Shown piece after piece: positions 1 through 6,479 of a DNA stretch of 9,178 nucleotides; within the stretch, counting starts at the first letter, position 1; every line of letters starts with the position of its first letter. The notes under the pieces are model-generated. The model did no database searches. It was not told the origin of the DNA and saw nothing but the letters and a program-made list of their open reading frames with translations. The stretch is from Chloroflexota bacterium. GTDB lineage: Bacteria; Chloroflexota; Anaerolineae; Anaerolineales; DRMV01. The translations under genes were made by a program, and so were the position numbers. The stretch lies in contig JAADEP010000057.1 of NCBI GenBank assembly GCA_013153335.1, positions 1-9,178 of the forward strand. Reading direction: 5' to 3'.

Positions 1-177
1 GCCCGCGCCGCCCGGGCCCCGACCGCGGCGACCCGCCCCCGCCCCAGTGCGCCCACCAGCCCTGGTGCACCCACTCGGGCCCGCGTGGTGGCCGAGCCGG
101 TCTACGAGCCCATCCCCGCGGTGGCTGCCCCCGAAACCGGCCCTGTTGGCCAACCTCGCCAAACGCGCTTCGTCTGA
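1..177 (+). CDS. C-terminal end of a Pro/Ala/Arg-rich protein (5' part outside window)
   Basis: Frame 1 is open from the window edge to a TGA at 175-177 and encodes 58 residues ending in QTRFV. The visible tail is low-complexity, dominated by Ala, Pro, Arg and Thr, then becomes a less repetitive segment (VVAEPVYEPIPAV). Third codon positions are strongly G/C, as in the real genes here. A perfect intrinsic terminator on the same strand begins 27 bases past the stop, which is the best support for a real gene end. No domain is visible, so the function cannot be named; a disordered tail is the only structural statement possible. It converges with the DUF2085 gene on the other strand. Confidence 0.6.
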   Translation, partial: ARAARAPTAATRPRPSAPTSPGAPTRARVVAEPVYEPIPAVAAPETGPVGQPRQTRFV

Positions 178-203
178 TGGCCTTCCCTCCTCGTCTTACG
201 CCT

Positions 204-240
204 AAGCGCGCCGTGTCACGCGGCGCGCTTTTCGTTTTTA
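204..240 (+). terminator. Intrinsic terminator of the left-edge plus-strand gene
   Basis: A perfect 10-bp stem (204-213 with 221-230, AAGCGCGCCG/CGGCGCGCTT) closes a 7-base loop and is followed on the plus strand by TTCGTTTTTA. On the minus strand no T tract follows the stem, so it should act mainly in the plus direction. The stop codon of the minus-strand DUF2085 gene (216-218) lies in the loop, so the terminator shares sequence with the last codons of that gene. Confidence 0.85.
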
Positions 241-1220
241 CGCGCACGTCGCGCGGCCACGCTCTGATATTGCTTCAGCAACATACGATACGCCTCGTCC
301 ATGCTCTCATCCATCTGGGGGACCATGAACCACGCGGTCGCGAAGCCGAACAAAAAGCCGGTTAAGGTGCGCAACAAGGGTGTGCTCTCGCGATAAGGTA
401 TGGGCGAATGCGGGATTTGACTCAACAGTTGGCTCACACCGTCAAGGCCGATGGGTATGGCCGCAAGGAGCCACCAGTACCATTTCAAGGGTTTGATCCG
501 AATTCCGCGACGCTTGAGCAACCAATACCCCAGGGTGAACAAAAAGAACGCGCCCCACAACGCGATGTCGCGTTGGCAGATCGCGACCTTGTATCCCACA
601 CGCTCGTCGCCGATGTACGCGCGCGCGGCCCAGAGGTCTTGTTCGTCGAGCCCGGTGACCTCGCCAAACGAGCGCAGGCCTTCCACGTGGGCTGCCGCGC
701 GCGGATACGCGGGTTGTTCGCCGAACAAGAACCACGAACGAAAGGCCAATTGATGGCACGTCAGGCTATAGGCCTTGTAGATAAGGCGAGCCGGCGTCTC
801 CCAACCAAGATGCATGAAGACCGGCGCGGCGATCGGCAGGGTGACGAACAGGCCTAAGAAGATGAGAAATCCGGTGAGGAAGTGTTTTGAGAGCCAGAAA
901 AGTATGCGGTCCCCCAAGGGCATTTTTTGCGGTGCGACCGCGTCTTCGCCCAGGATGCTGGCCCGAAAATCCTGGCCCTCGCGCGCGGCCGCGAGGGTGA
1001 TTTCCAAACGACGGCGGTCGAAGTCCCCTTCGAGCCGATAACGGCCCACCTCAATGCGCAGCCCGGCCCCTATGTGTTGAGCGAGGCGAGGTTCGTCACG
1101 GAGGTTGACGGGTACTATCTGCAAGTTGTATCGCGGCTTGAGTTCTTGCAGCCAACGAAAGACCGTTGCCGCGCGCGGATCGTCCGGATGATAGTACACG
1201 GTCACAACCAGAGTTGTCAT
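216..1220 (-). CDS. DUF2085 membrane protein with cysteine-free thioredoxin-fold-like N-terminal domain
   Basis: A 334-residue protein of unknown biochemical function. Residues 1-80 look like a glutaredoxin/thioredoxin-type fold (MTTLVVTVYYHPDDP), but the expected CxxC site is replaced by HPDDPRA and this segment has no cysteine. Residues about 114-134, 219-235, 246-264 and 283-300 are likely membrane helices. The second part fits the DUF2085 family: SLTCHQLAFRS (C155), a second cysteine in AICQRD (C215), GLDGVSQ (about 258-264), and ESTPLLRTLTGFLFG. The start at 1220 is chosen because AGGAGGACCC lies just upstream; the frame stays open further upstream with no such signal. It is the last gene of the probable era-ldt-ccdA-tlpA cluster, 109 bases after the TlpA-like gene and beyond a large hairpin. 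Context hints at redox or envelope work, but the family has no known function. Confidence 0.85.
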   Translation of the reverse strand: MTTLVVTVYYHPDDPRAATVFRWLQELKPRYNLQIVPVNLRDEPRLAQHIGAGLRIEVGRYRLEGDFDRRRLEITLAAAREGQDFRASILGEDAVAPQKMPLGDRILFWLSKHFLTGFLIFLGLFVTLPIAAPVFMHLGWETPARLIYKAYSLTCHQLAFRSWFLFGEQPAYPRAAAHVEGLRSFGEVTGLDEQDLWAARAYIGDERVGYKVAICQRDIALWGAFFLFTLGYWLLKRRGIRIKPLKWYWWLLAAIPIGLDGVSQLLSQIPHSPIPYRESTPLLRTLTGFLFGFATAWFMVPQMDESMDEAYRMLLKQYQSVAARRARKNEKRAA

Positions 1221-1249
1221 GATTGGGTCCTCCTGCACGAACGCGAAAT

Positions 1250-1292
1250 CGAAAAGGCGCCCGACCCTCACGCGTGCCTGGGCGCCCTTCCG
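1250..1292 (-). terminator. Large hairpin between the TlpA-like and DUF2085 genes (terminator or attenuator)
   Basis: On the minus strand, 1292-1280 pairs with 1262-1250 to give a 13-bp stem with two G-U pairs. The GC-rich core is GGCGCCC/GGGCGCC, the loop is 17 bases and contains the palindrome CACGCGTG, and the 3' side of the stem ends in TTTTCG followed by ATTTCG. This looks like an imperfect intrinsic terminator after the TlpA-like gene. Only about 29 bases separate it from the DUF2085 start and no promoter is obvious there, so partial read-through (attenuation) is plausible. The U run is partly inside the stem and interrupted, hence moderate confidence. Confidence 0.5.
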
Positions 1293-1329
1293 TGCAAGCA
1301 ATGTCGCCTTTGGCTGGGGTATGAGCCTT

Positions 1330-1875
1330 TCAGGGCAAAGGCACACCCCACGGCGCCAACAGGGTGCGGAGGTCCTCCGGGGTGAGCAAGCCCGCGTGGA
1401 TGGCCGCGATCCGACCTGTGGGGTCGATGACGATGGTCGTGGGAAGCCCGCGCACACCGTATTGGCGACTCACACGCGTGTCGCGATCCAGCAGCACCAG
1501 CAGGTGGAGTTGATGCTGCTCCAGAAACGCCTGCACCTGTTCCGGGCGTTCGCCTTGGTTGACCGCCAGAACTACGAGCTCTTCTGAGGCGCTCCGGTGC
1601 AGCTGATCCAGCAGGGGCATCTCTTCCTGGCAAGGCGTACACCAGGTGGCCCAAAAGTTCAAGACCACCACTCGGCCTTGATAGTCGCGCAGCCGGACGA
1701 GGCGGCCATCCAACGCGGGCAGGGTGAAATCGGGCGCGGGCTTGCCAACCCGAAGTTGTTCTCTTGAACGCCAGAGCCAACTCACGCCTATTCCCAAGGC
1801 GAAGAAGAGCAGTGCCAGCGCGACGCCGCGCATCAAGCTGTAAAGAACCGCCCGCCGTTCGGCACGTATCCCCAT
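1330..1875 (-). CDS. Membrane-anchored TlpA/ResA-like thioredoxin
   Basis: A 181-residue thiol-disulfide oxidoreductase. Residues 12-34 form one N-terminal membrane anchor after a basic start (MGIRAERR), placing the catalytic domain outside the cytoplasm. The AhpC-TSA/Redoxin-type domain begins at GKPAPDFTLPALDG (about 44-57), followed by the active site NFWATWCTPC with C79 and C82. The cis-proline loop is GLPTT (P145), then VIDPTGRI. Length and architecture fit the TlpA/ResA/CcmG group, which reduces disulfides in extracytoplasmic proteins. The start is supported by GGAAGGA upstream. The gene begins 20 bases after the ccdA stop. CcdA proteins are the usual electron donors of such thioredoxins, so they probably work as a pair. 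No cytochrome c or haem genes lie nearby, so the target need not be apocytochrome c. Confidence 0.92.
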   Translation of the reverse strand: MGIRAERRAVLYSLMRGVALALLFFALGIGVSWLWRSREQLRVGKPAPDFTLPALDGRLVRLRDYQGRVVVLNFWATWCTPCQEEMPLLDQLHRSASEELVVLAVNQGERPEQVQAFLEQHQLHLLVLLDRDTRVSRQYGVRGLPTTIVIDPTGRIAAIHAGLLTPEDLRTLLAPWGVPLP

Positions 1876-1895
1876 CCTTCGTTGTCCTTCCGCGC

Positions 1896-2639
1896 TTATG
1901 GAATCAGAATGCGGATCAGGTCGCCAAAGGTTTGCACCGAAGATAGCCGCTCAAGGGTTCCCAGGGTTAGCAAAACGCCCAAGAAGATGAGAACCACCCC
2001 CATCGCAATCTCGACGTAGTGCGTCAATTTGCGGTACCTGGTCAGCACAACTGTCACCCAATCCACGCTCCACGCGGCGGCCAAGAAGGGCACGGCCAGA
2101 CCCGCCGAGTAGGCCGCGAGCAGCTGCGCGCCGACCCAGTTCGAGCCACCTTGCAGGGTATAGGTCAAGATCGCGCCCAGAACCGGGCCCACGCAGGGCG
2201 ACCATCCCGCAGAAAAGAAAACCCCCAACAAAAAGGAGGCCAGGTAGCCGCTTTTGTCTTCCAGGAGTTCGTCGGCTTCGTAACGGTAATCGTAGGCCAA
2301 GAACGGAATGCGGATGAGGCCGGTCATGTGCAGGCCGAAGAGAATGACGACGATCCCTCCGATGCGAGCCAGGTAAAAACGGATCTGATACAGCAGTTGC
2401 CCCAGCAACGATGTCGCCAGGCCTAAGCTGATGAACACAAAGCTGAAGCCCAGGATAAAGGCCACGCCATGGCTCAACGCATACAGCCGGGCTCGGCCTG
2501 AAGGCACATCCCCTAAGCCCAAGGAGCGGCCGGTAAGGTAGCTAATGTACGCGGGGACCAAAGGCAGCACGCATGGCGTGATGAACGATCCCAAGCCGGC
2601 CAAGAATGCCATCCAAAGGCCGACGTTCGATGCCTCCAT
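1896..2639 (-). CDS. ccdA: CcdA-type transmembrane thiol-disulfide reductase
   Basis: A 247-residue polytopic membrane protein of the CcdA/DsbD-beta family, which passes electrons from cytoplasmic thioredoxin across the membrane to extracytoplasmic thioredoxin-like proteins. The two signature redox cysteines are in GSFITPCVLPLVPAY (C23) and GWSPCVGPVLGAI (C149), each in a helix-associated TPC or SPC motif at the expected places in the two three-helix halves. About six hydrophobic helices can be seen, and the length is normal. The frame can start five codons earlier, but that segment encodes the Shine-Dalgarno sequence (GAGGAGGAAACAT before ATG), so the start at 2639 is preferred. It follows the L,D-transpeptidase by 63 bases and precedes the TlpA-like gene by 20, consistent with one transcript. 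Confidence 0.95.
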   Translation of the reverse strand: MEASNVGLWMAFLAGLGSFITPCVLPLVPAYISYLTGRSLGLGDVPSGRARLYALSHGVAFILGFSFVFISLGLATSLLGQLLYQIRFYLARIGGIVVILFGLHMTGLIRIPFLAYDYRYEADELLEDKSGYLASFLLGVFFSAGWSPCVGPVLGAILTYTLQGGSNWVGAQLLAAYSAGLAVPFLAAAWSVDWVTVVLTRYRKLTHYVEIAMGVVLIFLGVLLTLGTLERLSSVQTFGDLIRILIP

Positions 2640-2702
2640 ATGTTTCCTCCTCAACGATCAAAGTTGGGCTCATTGGTTTTGGATGCGCGGTTCGGTCAGG
2701 TG

Positions 2703-3797
2703 TCACACCTCAATGACTTCCACGACCGTCCCGCCTGGCATCTGCACGGTCTTGTCGCCCGGCTCATAGGGCACAACAGGCTGGGTCCAGCGAAAGACCC
2801 ATTTGGCATCTTCAGGCCGCAGGTTTACGCAGCCGTGCGACATGGGTACGCCGAAGTTGTTGTGCCAAAACGTGCTGTGCAACGCAACGCCTTCGCCGAC
2901 AAAAAGCATGGTCCATCCAATGCCCGGAAGGTCGTACCCGCCCCCGGTGGTGCCGCCGCTCATGTGCACAGAGATGAGCTTGCGCCAAATCGGATGCGCG
3001 CCTAGCGGGGTGGCCCATTCATCGGTCGGGCGTCCATACGCGTCGAACTTCGCGCCGGTGGAAACCCGACAAAAATACACTTCCGTCTCGCCCTCGTAAC
3101 AGGACATGGTCTGGTAGGTCACATCCACAACGACGCGTTTTTCTTCAACCTCAGGCGAGATAGGCGTAATTTCTTCGGGCGTGATGGGACGAAAAGCCTC
3201 GGCGCGAGCCCAGAACGTATCTCCATATGAGCCATACCGCTCGGTCACGTGGTACCACACCCGGCCCTGGTCATCGACCCGCCGGCCATCCACCCACATG
3301 ACTTGGGTGTAATAAAGCCGGGGGTAGGCCGTATGTTGCAGCCAAGGAGACCGCGCGGGTGGATTCGCCAAAAGGATGTCGACAAAAGGCACGCTAACCT
3401 CAACCCACATGCCAGGCTTTTCACCGTAGGTTGGCAACTGTTCCAAGGGTGTCTGAGGCTGATTCCGCACGGGTTGAAGGTAAGGGGCCCAAACGTATCC
3501 TTCCCCGGTATCGACAAAGCGCTGGCTGATGCGGTAAGGATGGTATCCCGTAACTTCTCGCAGCCATGGCACGATGGCATCTTCGAACAAATACCCGATG
3601 GGCGAGGTGGTCGCATCGGGCCGCGCGTAAATCTCGATGCGACCGCCGGTGGTGTTGCGGCCTAAACGCTCGGCATCGGGGAAGGTATAAGCCGCCACCG
3701 TGCCACGCAACCAGGCCGGTAGCCGACGCCAGGCCACGCCGCCTAGCGCCAACAATGCGAGTTTGAGCACGTCTCGCCGGCTCAGCCGCCCCGCCAT
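2703..3797 (-). CDS. Tat-exported L,D-transpeptidase (YkuD domain)
   Basis: A 364-residue cell-wall enzyme of the YkuD (ErfK/YbiS) family, which forms 3-3 peptidoglycan cross-links or attaches proteins to the wall through a catalytic cysteine. The N-terminus carries a twin-arginine signal: SRRDVLK (6-12), then a hydrophobic stretch LALLALGGVAW. Residues about 50-205 form an extended region with SH3-like character (GGRIEIYARPD, YVWAPYLQPV, GMWVEVSVPFVD). The YkuD domain follows from about 220: VVVDVTYQTMSCYEG, then H307 and the catalytic motif SHGCVNL with H321 and C323. C233 and C243 are additional cysteines near the domain start. Start choice: TGAGGAGGCAATC precedes ATG at 3797, and the era stop codon overlaps this Shine-Dalgarno sequence, suggesting coupled translation. 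The in-frame upstream extension lies inside era and is rejected. Enzyme class is secure; substrate is not known. Confidence 0.93.
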   Translation of the reverse strand: MAGRLSRRDVLKLALLALGGVAWRRLPAWLRGTVAAYTFPDAERLGRNTTGGRIEIYARPDATTSPIGYLFEDAIVPWLREVTGYHPYRISQRFVDTGEGYVWAPYLQPVRNQPQTPLEQLPTYGEKPGMWVEVSVPFVDILLANPPARSPWLQHTAYPRLYYTQVMWVDGRRVDDQGRVWYHVTERYGSYGDTFWARAEAFRPITPEEITPISPEVEEKRVVVDVTYQTMSCYEGETEVYFCRVSTGAKFDAYGRPTDEWATPLGAHPIWRKLISVHMSGGTTGGGYDLPGIGWTMLFVGEGVALHSTFWHNNFGVPMSHGCVNLRPEDAKWVFRWTQPVVPYEPGDKTVQMPGGTVVEVIEV

Positions 3798-3807
3798 GAT
3801 TGCCTCC

Positions 3808-4755
3808 TCAGCGCCGTCGGTGCTTCTTTTTACCTTTGGATGGCGGCAAGGCAAAGCCAAACTGGCGCAGAGTCGCTTCGTCGTTACGCCAGTTCTTGCG
3901 CACTTTAACCCGCAAGTCCAAATAGACTTTGCGCCCGCTCATGGCTTCGATGGCCTGTCGGGCCGTCGTTCCGATCTTTTTGAGCATGCTCCCGCCTTTG
4001 CCGATAACAATGCCTTTTTGGGATTCGCGCTCGACGAACAAGGTGGCTGCAATGTACGCCCCGGTGTCGCCCCGCTCTTTGTACTCGTCGATCCGCACCG
4101 CGATGCTGTGCGGTACCTCGTCGCGCAGGTGATGTAACGCGGCCTCCCGGATGAGGTCCGCGGCAATATCCCGCTCATAAAGGTCGGTAATCTGCTCAGC
4201 GTCGTAATACGGCGGTCCTTCGGGAAGCAGCGCGAACAGGCGGTCTTGGAGCTCAGCGAGGTTTTCGCCCGTCAGGGCCGAAATCCAGATCGGCTCCGCG
4301 CGCGGAAGCAGGGCTTGGTATTCCCGTTGCCGCGCGGGCCGGGTCCCTGGTTCAACCAAATCGGCCTTGTTCAGCACAAGCAAAACCGGGGTCTTGGGCG
4401 CCAGGGTCTCAATATTCTCGGCCACCATGCGGTCCTCAGGCCCAGGGAGTTGGCTCGCATCGACCATGAACAGCACGACGTCGGCTTCTTCTAGGGCTTG
4501 TTGGGCTTCGTAATTGAGCGAATGCCCCAATTTATGGAGCGGGCGATGGATGCCCGGGGTGTCGATAAAGACGATTTGCCCGCGTTCGGTGGTCAAAATA
4601 CCCAGCTGGCGACGTCGGGTCGTTTGGGGTTTGGGCGAAACGGCCGCGATCTTTTGGCCTAAGAGCGCGTTGATCAAGGTGGACTTGCCCACATTGGGTC
4701 GGCCCGCCACCGCGACGAAACCCGAACGAAACCCTTCCGGGATCTCCCACATCAT
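3808..4755 (-). CDS. era: GTPase Era (16S rRNA / 30S assembly)
   Basis: A 315-residue protein of normal Era length. It binds GTP and the 3' end of 16S rRNA and checks 30S subunit maturation in the cytoplasm. The GTPase domain shows G1 GRPNVGKST (18-26), a switch region with SPKPQTTRRR (40-49), G3 DTPG (65-68), G4 NKAD (129-132) and G5 SAL (159-161). The C-terminal KH domain has VIGKGGSMLKKIG (about 250-262), followed by VRKNWRND and a basic tail KGKKKHRRR. The start at 4755 has GGGAGGGAGAG upstream; an upstream in-frame ATG would place the Shine-Dalgarno sequence inside the coding region. A second ATG follows at 4752, so the start could be one codon later. It heads the cluster, only 10 bases before the L,D-transpeptidase gene, with a promoter candidate about 50 bases upstream. 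Confidence 0.97.
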   Translation of the reverse strand: MMWEIPEGFRSGFVAVAGRPNVGKSTLINALLGQKIAAVSPKPQTTRRRQLGILTTERGQIVFIDTPGIHRPLHKLGHSLNYEAQQALEEADVVLFMVDASQLPGPEDRMVAENIETLAPKTPVLLVLNKADLVEPGTRPARQREYQALLPRAEPIWISALTGENLAELQDRLFALLPEGPPYYDAEQITDLYERDIAADLIREAALHHLRDEVPHSIAVRIDEYKERGDTGAYIAATLFVERESQKGIVIGKGGSMLKKIGTTARQAIEAMSGRKVYLDLRVKVRKNWRNDEATLRQFGFALPPSKGKKKHRRR

Positions 4756-4802
4756 GGTTACTCTCCCTCCCACAGCTCTGCCTGAGACCGCGTGTGGGCC
4801 TC

Positions 4803-4811
4803 ATTGTACCA
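4803..4811 (-). promoter_or_regulatory. Extended -10 promoter for era and downstream genes
   Basis: On the minus strand the sequence reads TGGTACAAT, an extended -10 (TGn plus TACAAT, one mismatch to TATAAT). No good TTGACA-like -35 lies 16-18 bases upstream, as is common for extended -10 promoters. Transcription would begin near 4796 and leave a leader of about 40 bases before era. It sits in the 75-base gap after the glycosyltransferase gene and closely resembles the tRNA-Arg promoter at 9039-9047. Confidence 0.6.
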
Positions 4812-4830
4812 TTGTCCCACTCGTCGCTTG

Positions 4831-6360
4831 CTATGGCTCAGACATGCGTACAAGCCATTGACTCCCATCCGGTAGTTGTACGGGGTGGTAACGCGCGGAC
4901 TTGAGGGTTTCGCGCAAGAACGGGGGATGTTCAAGAGTCTTGGGCAATGGCCACGGATAAAGGAAGACCAGGACTTCGGAAGGAGAGAGGTCGGATGTTG
5001 ACGATACAAAGCGTACGCGGTCTGACAAGTACAGCTGGGCTGGGTGATTTTCGATAAGAAGGCCGGCGACCAGATCTGGGCTCGCTGGTAAGAAATGACG
5101 AAGTTCCTGAACGGTTTCGTAAAGGGGGCGCGGCTGAGCCTGCATGTAGGGACGGGGGATAACAAAGAGCGAAAAACTAACGATGAGCAAGCTCGCCAGT
5201 CGATCCGTTTGGCGTAACAGCTCGGCCAGGTGTAGGGCGAACCACCACCAAAACGCGGCCAGGGGAATGACCATATAATGCGGTCGAGGGTAGATAACCC
5301 AAGATGAAGCCAGGCCGGGCAAGCTCCACAAGGCGAGCATGAGGGTTAAGGGATGAACGAGGGCTTGGTGCGGCCGCCAAACAAGAAGCCCGAGGGCGAA
5401 TACAACGACCAAGGGGCCCAGGAGCCACCATAGATGACGCCAAGGGTAGGGAGTTAGGCCCACAAGGGCGGTTTTCACCCAACTACGGATATTACGGGCA
5501 ACGAACCAAGCGATTAAATCAGGACGAGACTGGATAGCCTCACCAAAAGAATCGACAGGGCCAAATGCTTGTTCCAAAACCAGGGGCCAATCGTGATACG
5601 GATTGAAGTGAGCATGCGTACGGGCTTGCCAGCGAACCGCGAAATGCTGGCCAAACGCAGCCCAAAAACGCCCTTGCGAATCGTGCCAAGGATGGGTCAA
5701 AACCATTATGAGGAGCAATCCGCCCAAGGCGAATATGAGTGGCCAAGGGACCGGTTTTTTCTGAAACGAGCGCGCGAAGAGCAAAACAGTGGCGAGCGCT
5801 ACAAAGCCCAGGGCACTTACCGCATACTCAGGGCGGATATATGACACAAACCAGGCGAAACCTGCTTGGAGAAGCCAACTCCCTGGGCCGGGCTCAGAAC
5901 GCGGCCAGAGCCACCATGCCAGGACGATAAATCCTAGCGCGAAGTGGCTCACACGCCAGTCGCTGTGGTTGATGGCTGAAAAAAGGAATCCTGAACCCGC
6001 GAGCAGACTCCCCGTAAATTTGGATGTCCGCGAGCGCAAGCTTAACGCCAGTCCTAAGGGAGGTAGAAGGGCGGTCAGATAAAGATTGACATAATAAGCA
6101 TGTTCAGGCAGCCAAATCCGGGTTAGCAGTACATACCACAAACTATAGAGGGGTCCCCACGTACGCGGAAGCTTCACACCTGTGGTAACCCACTTTAGTC
6201 CTCGCCAGAGGTAAAGTCCTTCATCGTCTGGGTTGAGATCGTGATAGAGATGTACGCCCCATTCGAAACGCAAGCCTACAAGTAGGATGACAAAACCCAC
6301 CAAAATGAAAGGCAACCAGGCAGAGCGAGGCATTGCAGGCTTTTTCTCTTTAGCTGTCAT
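4831..6360 (-). CDS. Polytopic membrane glycosyltransferase-like protein (GT-C/PMT-like)
   Basis: A 509-residue integral membrane protein with about ten hydrophobic helices. After the first helix (about 16-30) comes an acidic loop, HDLNPDDEGLYLWRG, with D45, D46 and E47. An acidic motif at this place is typical of GT-C fold sugar transferases (GT39/GT83/ArnT-like) that take sugars from polyprenyl-phosphate donors on the outer face of the membrane. WGPLYSLWYVLL and many aromatic residues near helix ends also fit. The last 110 residues or so form a soluble tail. Donor and acceptor cannot be told. The start at 6360 has GAGG eight bases upstream; the TAG stop is at 4831-4833. The gene lies alone between a terminator and the era promoter, and its GC is lower than that of its neighbours (for example 27 of 60 bases at 6061-6120, against 39 of 60 at 7861-7920), hinting at different ancestry. 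Confidence 0.7.
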   Translation of the reverse strand: MTAKEKKPAMPRSAWLPFILVGFVILLVGLRFEWGVHLYHDLNPDDEGLYLWRGLKWVTTGVKLPRTWGPLYSLWYVLLTRIWLPEHAYYVNLYLTALLPPLGLALSLRSRTSKFTGSLLAGSGFLFSAINHSDWRVSHFALGFIVLAWWLWPRSEPGPGSWLLQAGFAWFVSYIRPEYAVSALGFVALATVLLFARSFQKKPVPWPLIFALGGLLLIMVLTHPWHDSQGRFWAAFGQHFAVRWQARTHAHFNPYHDWPLVLEQAFGPVDSFGEAIQSRPDLIAWFVARNIRSWVKTALVGLTPYPWRHLWWLLGPLVVVFALGLLVWRPHQALVHPLTLMLALWSLPGLASSWVIYPRPHYMVIPLAAFWWWFALHLAELLRQTDRLASLLIVSFSLFVIPRPYMQAQPRPLYETVQELRHFLPASPDLVAGLLIENHPAQLYLSDRVRFVSSTSDLSPSEVLVFLYPWPLPKTLEHPPFLRETLKSARYHPVQLPDGSQWLVRMSEP

Positions 6361-6401
6361 AGCGTTGCCTCAAAAGCTCCAAATCATGTATGGGCATATG
6401 G

Positions 6402-6441
6402 AAAACGATGCGCTTCCAAGCACAAGTTTGGAAGCGCATCG
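6402..6441 (-). terminator. Intrinsic terminator of the thioredoxin-TPR gene
   Basis: A perfect 14-bp stem (6428-6441 with 6406-6419, CGATGCGCTTCCAA and its complement) with an 8-base loop is followed on the minus strand by TTTTCC. It begins 38 bases after the thioredoxin-TPR stop codon and separates that gene from the glycosyltransferase. It is the strongest hairpin seen in the window. Confidence 0.88.
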
Positions 6442-6479
6442 TCGCTTTGCTCGCATATTCAAGGCGCGTGCAAAATCCA

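Noticed and set aside
1221..1457. N-terminal extension of the DUF2085 frame into the TlpA-like gene
   Set aside because: The extension encodes low-quality Arg/Pro/Ser-rich sequence antisense to nothing and in another frame of the TlpA-like gene; AGGAGG before 1220 marks the start.
2698..2710. 13-base palindrome AGGTGTCACACCT across the transpeptidase stop codon
   Set aside because: The arms meet at a single base, so no RNA hairpin can form, and part is fixed by coding sequence. A chance palindrome is the simpler explanation.
3798..3860. N-terminal extension of the L,D-transpeptidase frame into era
   Set aside because: The Tat signal begins right at the 3797 start, which has a strong Shine-Dalgarno sequence; an upstream start would bury the signal.
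6361..6401. Promoter for the glycosyltransferase gene in the gap after the terminator
   Set aside because: Only weak -10-like strings (around CATACATGAT) and no matching -35 were seen, so no site is claimed although a promoter is expected here.
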